Shown here one piece after another: positions 17,427 through 26,445 of a stretch of DNA of 64,000 nt. Every line of letters starts with the position of its first letter. Positions within the stretch are counted from its first letter, which is position 1. Made by a program: the position numbers and the translations under genes. The notes under the pieces were generated by a model, which did no database searches, was not told the DNA's origin, and was given only the letters and a program-made list of their open reading frames with translations. Origin of the DNA: Hymenobacter sp. BRD67 (GTDB taxonomy: Bacteria; Bacteroidota; Bacteroidia; Cytophagales; Hymenobacteraceae). The stretch lies in NCBI RefSeq assembly GCF_013256425.1, contig NZ_CP053904.1:1178001-1242000 (forward strand), in the 5' to 3' direction.

Positions 17427-17922
17427 GAGGCTTCACCGGAATCCAGATTTCTTCCTCGGCAGCCGGGTCGTCGGGGCGATAGTGGGCACTCAGCACCTCA
17501 AAATGGGGGCGGTCGTCCAGCTCGTAGGCCGAGGCCGGGAGCCAGTCCAGCAGGATGTAGCGAAACACGGTAGGGCCGCCGCTGGCGGGGCCTTTATAGT
17601 CAAATACGGCGTAGCGGCCGGCCGGCAACACCAGCAGCTCTAAATCGACAGGCACTTCTTGCGGGTGGGCCACGGCCACGGCGGCCCACTTCTCAAAGGT
17701 CGCCTCGGGGCGAAACGAACGGAAATAAGTCGCGTCGTACACCTGCACTGAATACCGCGCGGAGCCACTGGCAAACGGCCGCGCCCGCAGCCGCTGCCCG
17801 AAATCTCGCCAAAGCGTAGCCGTCGTGTCGGCCAGCAGCGACAGGCACTGGCGCTGGCCGGCCAGCAGGGTTTCAGAAAGCGTTTCGAGGCGGGGCTGCA
17901 TGAATAATTCTTGGCTGGCCAA
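17389..17922 (-). CDS. GyrI-like / AraC effector-binding domain protein
   Basis: A 177-residue protein whose body resembles the GyrI-like small-molecule-binding fold: a Gln-rich N-terminal helix, then YSVQVYDATYFRSFRPEATFEKWAAVAV, LPAGRYAVFDYKGPASGGPTVFRYILLDWLP, and DDRPHFEVLSAHYRPDDPAAEEEIWIPVKP. The PAGxYAVF..G and the closing EEEIWIPVK strand are the usual landmarks. Stand-alone members act as ligand sensors, gyrase inhibitors or hydrolases, so no specific role is claimed. It precedes trmN6 on the same strand. Confidence 0.75.
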   Translation of the reverse strand: MASQELFMQPRLETLSETLLAGQRQCLSLLADTTATLWRDFGQRLRARPFASGSARYSVQVYDATYFRSFRPEATFEKWAAVAVAHPQEVPVDLELLVLPAGRYAVFDYKGPASGGPTVFRYILLDWLPASAYELDDRPHFEVLSAHYRPDDPAAEEEIWIPVKPRATPLISNLPLG

Positions 17923-17955
17923 ACTCGCGCTAAGTGGTGATAGAAATTTTGAGAG

Positions 17956-18582
17956 TTATAGTGCCTTTTGTGAAAGATGCTTGAGTCTTACAATCTGGTC
18001 TACTACTAACAATTTCTCATTTTCTAATAAATTACTAAAGAAAAATATTTCTTTATCTTGATAATTAAAAGATATTTCACCTGTTGTCATTTTGAAAATC
18101 AGTAATAAATTAAGTCGAATATTAAACTGTATTTTATCATAGAGTGGTAAATTACTCCAATCTAACTTTCGGACAAAATCAATACTATCAAGCTGGTAAG
18201 AGTTGGATTTAATCCAAAAGGTACCTTTTCTTTTTAATGTGATAAGATGATTTTCAACAATTAATTCCTCCGTTCCATTTACTAGCCATAAAAATTGTCT
18301 GAAGGCCAGAAGGCCAATAATTGGATGAACAAGAAAAAATACTACTACAAAATCAGTAGTAATATTCACCTGTTTGCTACAAAGCTCGATTATGCCTGAT
18401 AGCAGTAGCAAGCTTGCGAATGCGGTGAAAACAATGGAGATAAGAGTATTCCTGGACGTATTAGAAGCAATGAATTGATTGTCTGAAATCTCGTAATAAA
18501 AACTTCTTCTTGGAATACTTATTACAAATAATTTGCTGTATTGGTACTGCAATTCCAGCAGTGTATTCTTGAGTGTATTCAT
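17956..18582 (-). CDS. Hypothetical membrane protein, AT-rich
   Basis: A 208-residue protein not recognised. It has two adjacent hydrophobic helices near residues 46-65 and 75-98 (LISIVFTAFASLLLLSGIIE and FVVVFFLVHPIIGLLAF). A C-terminal domain of short strands follows (ELIVENHLITLKRKGTFWI, FNIRLNLLLIFKMTTGEISF), reminiscent of bacterial PH-like membrane proteins. Base composition is plainly more AT-rich than the flanking genes and codon choice favours A/T third positions, suggesting horizontal acquisition. A similar arrangement, helices followed by a PH-like strand region, is seen in the gene at 47658. Confidence 0.6.
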   Translation of the reverse strand: MNTLKNTLLELQYQYSKLFVISIPRRSFYYEISDNQFIASNTSRNTLISIVFTAFASLLLLSGIIELCSKQVNITTDFVVVFFLVHPIIGLLAFRQFLWLVNGTEELIVENHLITLKRKGTFWIKSNSYQLDSIDFVRKLDWSNLPLYDKIQFNIRLNLLLIFKMTTGEISFNYQDKEIFFFSNLLENEKLLVVDQIVRLKHLSQKAL

Positions 18583-18632
18583 TAGAGGTAGATAATTTAA
18601 AAATATTAATGTTATATGTAAATATTTTAAAG

Positions 18633-19087
18633 CTACCCCTGCGCCTCATACCCCTCATCCACCAGCAGCCCTTTGCCGAGCGCGCTCTGCACGGCCAGCA
18701 CGTCGCAGCGCTCATTTTCGGCGTGGCCGGCGTGGCCTTTTATCCACTTGAAGGAAACCTTCCGGTTTTGGTACACGCGCAGGAAACGGCGCCACAGGTC
18801 CTCGTTGGCTTTTTTGCCGAAATCGGGCTTCTGGGCCCAATTGAACACCCACTTTTTTTCCACAGCATCGACCACGTACTTGGAGTCGGACACGACTAGG
18901 ATGGGAATTTCGGGGCGCGTTACGGCTTCCAGGCCCACAATCACGGCCAGCAGCTCCATGCGGTTGTTGGTGGTGCGGCGGAAGCCCTGGCTCAGCTCCT
19001 TTTCGTGGGGCCGTAGCGCAGGATGGTGCCGTAGCCGCCGGGGCCGGGATTGCCCCGGCTCGACCCATCGGTAAACAGCGTTATCAT
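18633..19087 (-). CDS. rnhA: Ribonuclease HI (frame broken by one base)
   Basis: Degrades the RNA strand of RNA-DNA hybrids. From ATG 19087 the frame begins [20 protein letters not shown], the canonical RNase H start with the first catalytic Asp, and then stops early. Adding one G to the run at 19007-19010 gives ..[20 protein letters not shown].., restoring the [14 protein letters not shown]lu, the Asp of [12 protein letters not shown] and the [17 protein letters not shown] terminus, for 151 residues. All catalytic residues are present after repair. The start ATG overlaps the stop of the aminotransferase gene upstream (ATGA). Confidence 0.9.
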
Positions 19088-20172
19088 GCGCGGATACCTT
19101 CAAAGAACTGCACCAGCGCCTCAAACGCCGCATCGGGCACGGCCGGGAAGTTGGCAATGCGCAGGCTGGTGGCCTTGTGGTCGCCGTAGCCCGAGCCCAG
19201 GTGCAGGCCGGCCTCGTCGCGGGCGCGGCGCTTCACTTCCTCCACGAGAGCCGCCGGGCCCTGCAGGCCGATAACGGTAGTGGAGCGGGCGTCGAGGTTC
19301 TCCACGAGTGGGCGCAGGCCCAGCGGCTGCACCTGTTCGAAGTAGTCGTAGAGCTTCTGGGCGCGCTCATGCAGGTGCGGCGCGATGGTTTTAATAGTAT
19401 CGCGGGCTTGCAGCACGCGGCTCAGCAGGTAGATGCCCAGCACATTGGGCGTGTGGGTAGTCTGATAGTTGAGCATCTGCTTCACCATCGCGTTCAGGCT
19501 GTTGTAGTGCGCGTTATCGCCCACCTCGCGGGCGCGGGCCACGGCGCGCGGCGAGAGCACTAGTAGGCCGAGGCCGGCGGGCAAGCCCAGGCACTTCTGC
19601 ACCGAGGCGTACCAAATATCTGCTTTTATGAATTTAAGCGCTACGCCGCCCAGCGACGACGTGGCATCGACGGCCAGCAGTGCGGGGCCAAGGCGGTTAA
19701 ATGTATTGAGAATGAAGCTGTCGCGCAACTGGGTGGCCGTGCTGGTTTCGTTCTGGGTTATGCAAACCAGGTCAGTTTCCTCCGCGTTGAAGGGCAGGGT
19801 GGCCGGGTCGGGCACGTCGTTGAGGTCGAAGCGCAGGCCGGTGCAGCCGGGCCGCAGGGCACGGGCATAGTCAAACCACTTTTGCCCAAACGACCCGTTG
19901 TAGAGGTGAAACGAGCGGCGTGGGGTCAGGCTCTGGGCCAGAATTTCCCAGCACTCGGTAGCCGACGAGGTAAACAGAATGGTATAGTCCTGCGGGATAT
20001 TGAGCTTGAGGCGGGCCTGGTCGAGGCAGTGGCGCACCAGGCCCGTGAAGCGCTCGGAGCGGTGCGGAACCGATAGCCAGCCTTCCTCAAAGGCATCGGC
20101 CAGATACTGGCGCACTTCGGGATACACTGCCGAAGGACCGGGATTGAAGGTATAAGTCGGGAGGGTTGCCAT
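19084..20172 (-). CDS. Class V aminotransferase, phosphoserine aminotransferase-like
   Basis: A PLP-dependent enzyme of 362 residues from ATG 20172 ([20 protein letters not shown]). The start [11 protein letters not shown] is typical of the SerC/alanine-glyoxylate aminotransferase group. The PLP-binding stretch is [13 protein letters not shown], and the Schiff-base lysine is in [19 protein letters not shown]. The C-terminus [24 protein letters not shown] matches SerC-like enzymes. Phosphoserine aminotransferase activity in serine synthesis is the best guess, but other class V reactions cannot be excluded. Its stop overlaps the rnhA start. Confidence 0.8.
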   Translation of the reverse strand: MATLPTYTFNPGPSAVYPEVRQYLADAFEEGWLSVPHRSERFTGLVRHCLDQARLKLNIPQDYTILFTSSATECWEILAQSLTPRRSFHLYNGSFGQKWFDYARALRPGCTGLRFDLNDVPDPATLPFNAEETDLVCITQNETSTATQLRDSFILNTFNRLGPALLAVDATSSLGGVALKFIKADIWYASVQKCLGLPAGLGLLVLSPRAVARAREVGDNAHYNSLNAMVKQMLNYQTTHTPNVLGIYLLSRVLQARDTIKTIAPHLHERAQKLYDYFEQVQPLGLRPLVENLDARSTTVIGLQGPAALVEEVKRRARDEAGLHLGSGYGDHKATSLRIANFPAVPDAAFEALVQFFEGIRA

Positions 20173-20280
20173 GGGGCAAAGGTAGGGCGATGAAAAGCGG
20201 TGCGAAGTGCCCTGGGCAACGAATGGCAGCAGCAAAAGCGTGCTACGGTTGGCAGAATATGCCTTTTTGTGCGAGCTGGG

Positions 20281-22460
20281 CTACTTTGTCACCTCCAGCC
20301 GCAGGTGGCAGGCGCTGGGGCCGCCCGTCCATTCCAGCAGGTAAAGGCCGGTGGGCACCCCGGCCAGCGGCAGGTCGAAAGCGGCCTGCCCGGCCGGAGC
20401 ACGCAGGGTAGCCAGGCAGCGGCCCGTGGCATCGAGCAGGCGTACCTGCGCCGTGGCACCGGCAGCCAGCGGTCCGCTCAGGTGAATGGTGCCCGCCGCC
20501 GGGTTTGGATAAGCAACCAGCTCGGTAGCCACCCCTGCTACCATCACCTCCGGCGAAAAAGCTACGTGCCCATCGAGGTCGAGCTGGCGCAGGCGGTAAG
20601 CGCGGGTGCCGGCCAGGGGCCGGGCATCGCGGGCACTGTACTGGTGCAGGCTAGGCGTAGTGCCGGCCGCCGCCACGCGCACCACGGGCTGCCAGGCACT
20701 GCCCGGCTGGTCGTCCTGGCTCTCTACGATAAAGGCGGCGCTTTGCTGCTCCGAAGCCGTGGTCCAGTTCACGAGCGTGCCCTGGCCGGGCTGGTAGTGG
20801 GCCGTAAAGGTCATCAGCACCACCGGCAGCGGGCAGCCGGCAGTGCTGGGCGTGAAGGCCATACTGGTGCACAGCTGAGCTGGCGCAATACTGGTGCTGT
20901 AAGCAATAACGTCCTTGCCGCCCGCAATATCAGTTGGTCCGTCCAGCGTGCGCTTGGCCTCGCCGTTGGCAATGGCGTAGTTCATAACCCCCGTACTGGA
21001 GATGATGTGAGTAAGCTGCTCGCCGTGGCCCTGCTCGTGCAGGGCTACGCTCGGGAAATCATATTCCTGAAAGCTGGGCTGCGTGGTCGGGTCGTAGTGC
21101 CAGTTGTAAGCCGGGTGGGTGGGGTGGCATTCGGGTTCGCCGGAATGGGCACGGGCGTGTACGAATAGTCGGTTTCATCGAGCCGAAAGTTGGTACTGCT
21201 GCCGGTGCAGCCACTGTAGTAAGAGTACGTGACGCCCAACACGCCGGTGCCCAGCTCGGCGCTCCCCGCAAAGCGCACCACGTTCACGCCGTCGCGGGCT
21301 GCTACATCGCTGGGGGCCGGCGTAGTGCTCATGGTGCGGTTCATGCCGGTCTGGCAGTGCCAGCTGGTGAGGGCCTGCTCAAACGCGGGCTTGGCCACGG
21401 CCGGAAAGCTGCTGGCGTATTGCAGCGTATAGCCGCCCATGCCGTCGGTACCGATAAGATGCACGCGGTAGGTAGTACCGCTCGAATTAACGTTGATAAG
21501 CGCATAAGTTACCGTAAGCGCGCTGGGGCTGGTGGCCACCAGCGTACCCGTGTTGTCGAGGGCTACCTGAAACTGGCCGGTGCCGGCTGTGTTGCCCGAC
21601 GCACTTTCCGACGGCACGCGCACCACAATCTGGTTGTCGGTCCAGCTCAGGTAGTCGCTGGGCAGGGGCTGGGTGTAGCTTGTTCCGCCATCGTCGGCGT
21701 TGGGAAACTGCACGTAGCCGGTGCCACGCGCGGCCCCGAAGCCGCTGCCCGTAATAGTGAGCACGCCCGTAGAGCTGCTCGACGTGCTGGTGCTCGTGCC
21801 CGCCGTCACCGCTGTCGGCGAAAAGCTGCTGATGGTTGGGGCCACGGCTTGCAGGGCGCTCGTCTGGCGGCGGGTAGCCCGCTGGCTGGCGGCTCCGGAC
21901 AGGCTGCTATTGGCTTGCAGCTCCTGGTATGTGGTGCCGGCGCTGGCGATTATCGCATTATATAGATTATTTCTAATATTGTCGTACTGCCCGAATGGCT
22001 CCGATGCTGTGAGGGTAGTCAGGTCGTACCGGATAAAACCCTGCGGGCCGGCATAAGCCCGCAGCTCGCCCGGCTGGGTCGGGTCGGCTTCGAGCATAAA
22101 AATGCCCTGTTGGCCCGCTTGCAGTTGCAGCGTGCCGCTGGCAACTTCGCGCTGGGTTCCCAGCGTGCCGCCCACGGTAAGCAGGCTCAAAGGCCCGGCG
22201 GGCAGCTGCCCCCGGAATACCTTAAATACGTCGAGTGTGCTGCGGGTTACGATATGACCATTGACGCCCTGCTCGGGCTGCTGGCTGCTGACGCGGGCCT
22301 CTACTACCAAGGCGGCTTGCTGCACGCGCTGGGCCAGGGGCACGGGTACCAGCAGGCAGGTGCTTTGGGCCGCAGCCAGCAGCGGTAGGGCCCCCAGTAA
22401 AAGTAGCAGCAGGCCCGAGCGGACCGAAAGTAACGGGTGTTGCACGCAGAAAGAACTCAA
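20281..22460 (-). CDS. Secreted metzincin-like protease with IPT domain and T9SS sorting domain (frame broken by one base)
   Basis: Two frames (21045-22460 and 20281-20985) join as 726 residues when one base is added near the G-run at 21113-21115, giving ..PPTPAYNWHYDPTTQPSFQE... Domains in order: signal peptide (LLLLLLGALPLLAAAQ), an N-terminal region of about 170 residues, a Ser/Thr linker, an IPT/TIG domain (VLTITGSGFGAARGTGYVQF), and a catalytic-like domain with VALHEQGHGEQLTHIIS followed by the Met-turn-like STGVMNYAI. A type IX secretion C-terminal domain closes it (VAYPNPAAG..TGLYLLEW). The three zinc histidines have metzincin spacing, but Gln replaces the usual Gly. Initiation is at TTG 22460 or GTG 22445. 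Likely an exported protease. Confidence 0.78.
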
Positions 22461-22563
22461 TGTTGACAGATACTTCCGGCAAATTTACAGTCGCCGCTAG
22501 CTTGCACCGAGCGGTTAAGTAGTTCCGGCCAGAAACCCATTTGCAATTTAGTTCCGCCAGCTA

Positions 22564-23043
22564 CTACCGACGGAAGCCCACCGGCCGCGGCCGCTGGCTA
22601 AGCAGGTAGTGCAGCGCCAGGCGGTAGCTTTCGAGCCCGAAGCCGGCGATGCTGCCCACGCAGTGCTTGCCGATAAAGCTTTGGTGGCGAAAGTCTTCGC
22701 GGCCGGCCAGGTTGCTCAGATGCACCTCAATTACGGGCAGCCCCGCGCCGGCCGCGGCCGCTACGGCATCGCCGAGCGCCACGCTGGTGTGCGTAAAGCC
22801 GCCGGCGTTCAGCACCACGGCCTGGCTGGCGGCTTCAGTGCCGGCCTCGCCCCAGCCGGCCGCCGCGTGCAGGCGGTCGAGGAGCGCGCCCTCGTGGTTG
22901 CTCTGAAACGAGGTGAGGGTGAGGTCGGGAAAATCAGCCTGCAGCTCGGGCAAAAAGTCTTCGAACGAGCGTGTGCCGTAAATGTGGGGCTCGCGCCGGC
23001 CCAGCAGGTTGAGGTTAGGGCCGTTGAGAAGTAAGATATTCAT
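22564..23043 (-). CDS. aroQ: Type II 3-dehydroquinate dehydratase
   Basis: Dehydrates 3-dehydroquinate to 3-dehydroshikimate in aromatic amino-acid synthesis. The start at 23043 (MNILLLNGPNLNLLGRREP) is the canonical AroQ N-terminus with the catalytic Tyr following at EPHIYG. Other landmarks are FQSNHEGALLDRLHAA, VLNAGGFTHTSVALGDA, VIEVHLSNLAGREDFRHQS with the catalytic His, and GSIAGFGLESYRLAL. At 159 residues it is slightly longer than the usual 145-150. An inverted repeat separates it from the divergent xerD. Confidence 0.95.
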   Translation of the reverse strand: MNILLLNGPNLNLLGRREPHIYGTRSFEDFLPELQADFPDLTLTSFQSNHEGALLDRLHAAAGWGEAGTEAASQAVVLNAGGFTHTSVALGDAVAAAAGAGLPVIEVHLSNLAGREDFRHQSFIGKHCVGSIAGFGLESYRLALHYLLSQRPRPVGFRR

Positions 23044-23060
23044 ATAACTTAATAAAATTT

Positions 23061-23174
23061 CCGTCATTGCGCGTGCGGCGGGGCAATCGCCGCAGAGCGA
23101 CTACGTTTGTGGTAGTCTTGTTCGGGCAGAATTGTTCTGCGGCGATTGCAGCGCTGCGCTCGCCAGAATCGACG
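23061..23174. repeat. Imperfect inverted repeat, CATTGCG/GCAATCGC family
   Basis: The left arm has CGTCATTGCG..GGCAATCGCCGCAGA and the right arm TCTGCGGCGATTGC..CGCTCGCCAG, which pair imperfectly. A much better preserved member lies at 30158-30267. It fills the space between the divergent aroQ and xerD genes. Confidence 0.7.
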
Positions 23175-23188
23175 TTTTTGCATTCCCC

Positions 23189-24088
23189 ATGAATTGGCCG
23201 CAAGCTATAAAACAATTTGACGGCTACCTGCGCCTCGAAAAATCGCTCTCGCCCAACTCGGTCGAAGCCTACGTGCGCGACGTGCGTAAGCTACAGCAGT
23301 GGCTGGAGCTGGAAAAGCTCAAGGCTGGCCCGCTGCAAGTAACTACGCGCCTGCTGCGCGATTTTCTGGCCGCCCTCACCGAGCTGGGGTTATCGTCGAC
23401 CTCGCAGGCGCGGACGCTCTCGGGCATCAAGGCCTTCTATGAGTTTCTCATCATGGAAGACCTGCTCAGAATCGACCCTACCGATACGCTGGAGTCGCCC
23501 AAGGCCGGCCGCCACCTGCCCGACACGCTTTCGTATCCCGATATCGAAAATCTGCTTGGCGCTATCGACCTCAGCACCAGCGAGGGCCTGCGCAGCCGAG
23601 CCGTACTGGAGGTGCTCTATTCTTCGGGCCTGCGCGTGAGCGAGCTCTGCGACCTGAAGCTCTCAAACCTCTATTTTGAGCAGGGCTTTATGCGGGTGCT
23701 GGGCAAGGGTAATAAGGAGCGGCTGGTGCCGATTGGGCGCGAAGCTGTGAAGCACCTGCACTTTTACCTCGGCGGCGTGCGCCAGCACCTGGTGGTGCAG
23801 CCGGGCAACGAGGATATTGTGTTTCTGAGTATGCGCGGCAAGCAGCTCTCGCGCATCACGGTGTTTACGACCATTAAAAAGCTGGCCGAGCTGGCCGGGC
23901 TGCGCCAGACTATTAGTCCGCACACGCTGCGGCACTCCTTTGCTACGCACCTGCTCGAAGGCGGGGCCGACCTGCGGGCAGTGCAGGAAATGCTGGGCCA
24001 TGCCTCCATCACGACCACCGAAATCTACACTCACCTCGACCGCGACTACCTGCGGCAGGTCATGACGGAGTTTCATCCGCGCAGCTAG
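23189..24088 (+). CDS. xerD: Site-specific tyrosine recombinase XerD-like
   Basis: A cytoplasmic recombinase resolving chromosome dimers at dif together with its partner. The start ATG 23189 (MNWPQAIKQFDGYLRLEKSL) gives 299 residues, the standard XerC/D length. The N-terminal SAM-like domain includes LEKSLSPNSVEAYVRDV. The catalytic set is complete: Arg in YSSGLRVSELCDL, Lys in LGKGNKERLVPIG, HxxR in HTLRHSFATHLLEGGADL, His in MLGHASITTTEIYTH, and the Tyr in that same motif. Chromosomal context and a typical XerD motif set argue against a mobile-element integrase. Confidence 0.9.
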   Translation: MNWPQAIKQFDGYLRLEKSLSPNSVEAYVRDVRKLQQWLELEKLKAGPLQVTTRLLRDFLAALTELGLSSTSQARTLSGIKAFYEFLIMEDLLRIDPTDTLESPKAGRHLPDTLSYPDIENLLGAIDLSTSEGLRSRAVLEVLYSSGLRVSELCDLKLSNLYFEQGFMRVLGKGNKERLVPIGREAVKHLHFYLGGVRQHLVVQPGNEDIVFLSMRGKQLSRITVFTTIKKLAELAGLRQTISPHTLRHSFATHLLEGGADLRAVQEMLGHASITTTEIYTHLDRDYLRQVMTEFHPRS

Positions 24089-24092
24089 GGCC

Positions 24093-25862
24093 ATGCTGAA
24101 GCCGCTTACCTGGGCCTTGCTGGGGCTTTTCCTGTTTCTGGTGCCGCTGGCCGTGCTGGGCCCGCACACCTTCGTGCTGGTGCATGACAACCTGGAGGGC
24201 GAGGTGGTGTGGGTGCACCTGCTGACCAAGCTGCACCTGGCCCTGGCGCACGGGCCGGGCGCGCTGGTGCCGCCCATCATGAACGGCCTGCCCCGCGAGG
24301 CCCTGCGCTCGGGGCTAAGTGTGACCGTGCTGGTTTTTCACCTGCTGCCCCACTCGCCGCTGGCCGCCTATCTGCTGCACGAGGCCCTGGTGCGCGTAGT
24401 AGCCTTGCTGGGGATGTATGCGCTGCTGCGCGGCTACGGCCTGCCGCGGCCCGAGCAGCGGAGCCTGGCTGCGGCAGTGGCGCTGCTGTGGGCGGTGCTG
24501 CCGGCCTACAGCATCTTCGGGCTGAGTGTGCTGGGCCAGCCGCTGCTGCTGCGCACGGCGCTGCGCCTGCGCGATGGGTCGGCTCGCTGGCCCGATTGGC
24601 TGGTCCTGGTGGCGCTGCCCTGGTGGTCGTCGTTTGTACTGGTGGGGCCGTTTATAGCGGTGGCGTGGGCCGTGGCCCTGCTGGTCGACCTGGCCCGGCG
24701 TGGGCCGGCGGCGGGGGCTGCCACCCGTCGCGGGGCAGGGGGCTTGTTGGTGCTGCTGCTGAGCTACGTGCTGGTAGAGTGGCAGCTTTTTTATACTACC
24801 CTGATTGCCAAATCGTTTGTTCCCCATCGCCAGGAGTTTGACCTGGCCCGCCTGTTGCCCCAGGGCGTAGGAGTAGGCCTGCGGGAAGCGGGGCAGCTAT
24901 TCTGGCTGGGGCACTACCACGCCAGCCCCTTTTTCAAGGGTGGTATTATACTGGCAGTGGCTATTGCCTTGGCGCGGCAGGCCGCACCGCAGCGCCGGCA
25001 GCTGAGCCGGCAGGTAGCCGGCCTGCTCGCGGGCATTGCTGCGCTTTGCCTGCTGGCAGCCTTCCTGCCGCAGCTGTCGATACGGCTCCAGGCGCAGCTG
25101 CCGTTGCTGCACGCATTTACACTTAGTCGATTCTATTTTCTGCTGGCGCTGCCCTGGGTTTTGGTGCTGGTGCTGGCCCTGCGGCACCTGCCGCCGGGCC
25201 GGCTGGCCCTGGCGCTGGTGGGGCTACAGCTGCTGCCCGCCCTGGCTGCCAACCCGGAGTTTACCAATAATGTACGCGCCCTGGCCGGGCGGCCCCGGCC
25301 CGATGCCCCTTCGTACGCCGCGTTCGTGGCGCCGGGGCTATTTTATCAGGTTAAGAATTTTATATATAGTAAAAATAAAACGCGCCCGCCCGCTTACCGG
25401 GTGGTGTGCCTGGGGCTGCCTCCGGCCGTGGCTCAGCTCAACGGCTTTTATACCCTCGACTCGTACCAGACGCTTTACCCGCTGGCTTACAAGCATGCCT
25501 TTCGCCCGCTCATCGCCGGCGAGCTGGCCAAAAGCCCGGCCCTGGCCACGTACTTCGATGCCTGGGGCAACCGCTGCTACGTGATGTCGGCTGAGCTGGG
25601 ACGAAGCTATCTGTTTGGTAAGCTGCCGGCGGTGCGGCAGGTGCAGCACTGGGCTTTCGATACCGCCGCTTTTCGGCAGCTGGGGGGGCGCTACGTGCTC
25701 TCGGCCGTGCGCCTGGCGCACCCCGAGGAAAGCGGGTTGCAGCTACTGGGTGTTTTCGACGACTCGCAGGCCTATTGGCGCTTGCATTTATACGGGCCCA
25801 GCGCCAGGGCAGGGGCGGCTACGCTACCTCCGCCGGCTGGCCCGGCCCCTGGCTCGCGGTAG
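24093..25862 (+). CDS. DUF6044 family polytopic membrane protein
   Basis: A 589-residue protein with about eleven hydrophobic helices, starting five bases after xerD. A large C-terminal soluble part contains VCLGLPPAVAQLNGFYTLDSYQTLYPLAYKHAFRPLIAGEL and YFDAWGNRCYVMSAELG, which I recognise as the YkoS/DUF6044 pattern; such proteins look like lipid-linked glycosyltransferase-type (GT-C) enzymes but are uncharacterised. The N-terminal PHTFVLVHDNLEGEVVW, with conserved acidic residues after helix 1, fits a GT-C catalytic loop. Its last 44 bases overlap a convergent gene. Confidence 0.75.
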   Translation: MLKPLTWALLGLFLFLVPLAVLGPHTFVLVHDNLEGEVVWVHLLTKLHLALAHGPGALVPPIMNGLPREALRSGLSVTVLVFHLLPHSPLAAYLLHEALVRVVALLGMYALLRGYGLPRPEQRSLAAAVALLWAVLPAYSIFGLSVLGQPLLLRTALRLRDGSARWPDWLVLVALPWWSSFVLVGPFIAVAWAVALLVDLARRGPAAGAATRRGAGGLLVLLLSYVLVEWQLFYTTLIAKSFVPHRQEFDLARLLPQGVGVGLREAGQLFWLGHYHASPFFKGGIILAVAIALARQAAPQRRQLSRQVAGLLAGIAALCLLAAFLPQLSIRLQAQLPLLHAFTLSRFYFLLALPWVLVLVLALRHLPPGRLALALVGLQLLPALAANPEFTNNVRALAGRPRPDAPSYAAFVAPGLFYQVKNFIYSKNKTRPPAYRVVCLGLPPAVAQLNGFYTLDSYQTLYPLAYKHAFRPLIAGELAKSPALATYFDAWGNRCYVMSAELGRSYLFGKLPAVRQVQHWAFDTAAFRQLGGRYVLSAVRLAHPEESGLQLLGVFDDSQAYWRLHLYGPSARAGAATLPPPAGPAPGSR

Positions 25863-26301
25863 AGGCCGGATAAAGCGAATCGCGGCGCTGGCAGTCGTGC
25901 AGCCAGCCTTTGGCCTGCTCCATCGTCGAAAATATCTGAAGCTCAAACTGCCCGGCAAACGGGTCGTGCCGGAGCAGGGCACCCAGGTCGCCTTCGGTGT
26001 GGGGCTGGGCTACGTGCGCCACGTAGCGTAGGCCCAGCCGATTGGCCTGCGGGGCCCATACGTGCTGCAGCCAGGCCGCCGAATCGAACCACGGCCCCTG
26101 GATTTGGCTGTTATCGTTGAGCAGGTACGGGATAGCCTGCAGGCCCAGCGGCTCCAGCGCGGCCAGCGCCCCTTTTTCGGCATCGGCCGGTGACACGAAG
26201 CCTTGCCAGGTAGTGCGTAGCCAGTGCTCGGCCGGCACGTATTCGGTAATGCAGTAGGCTAGGCCGTTTGGGTGCCGCACAATGCTGGGAGGGATAGTCA
26301 T
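25819..26301 (-). CDS. Hypothetical protein, STAS/SpoIIAA-like fold possible
   Basis: A 160-residue cytoplasmic protein (start ATG 26301, MTIPPSIVRHPNGLAYCITEY). The order WLRTTWQGFVSPADAEKGALAALE, PYLLNDNSQIQGPWFDSAAWLQHVW, RYVAHVAQPHTEGD and FELQIFSTMEQAKGWLHDC matches the small SpoIIAA/STAS-like proteins common in Hymenobacter and relatives, in which a strand-helix core binds an unknown partner. No catalytic motif is visible. It converges on the DUF6044 gene, with a tail-to-tail overlap of 44 bases. Confidence 0.65.
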   Translation of the reverse strand: MTIPPSIVRHPNGLAYCITEYVPAEHWLRTTWQGFVSPADAEKGALAALEPLGLQAIPYLLNDNSQIQGPWFDSAAWLQHVWAPQANRLGLRYVAHVAQPHTEGDLGALLRHDPFAGQFELQIFSTMEQAKGWLHDCQRRDSLYPASTASQGPGQPAEVA

Positions 26302-26445
26302 GAGGGAGAATGCTGCCGGTAAAAGTGTCGCCGACACTAGACGCAAGTTTTAGGCTGGTAGTTATAGTACAGCTTATCATACGCAGTGCAGCATGGTCAA
26401 AAACGGCTTCGCTGGCGTAGATTTGACCTTTCTGTTTGCCCGCGC

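Noticed and set aside
18633..19087. rnhA, coaD and the other broken genes as true pseudogenes
   Set aside because: Breaks are all single-base shortfalls in G/C runs, with no other decay; a technical cause fits better.
23189..24088. Integrase of a genomic island
   Set aside because: The protein has XerD's length and motif set and sits in a core neighbourhood with no attachment-site duplication or tRNA beside it.
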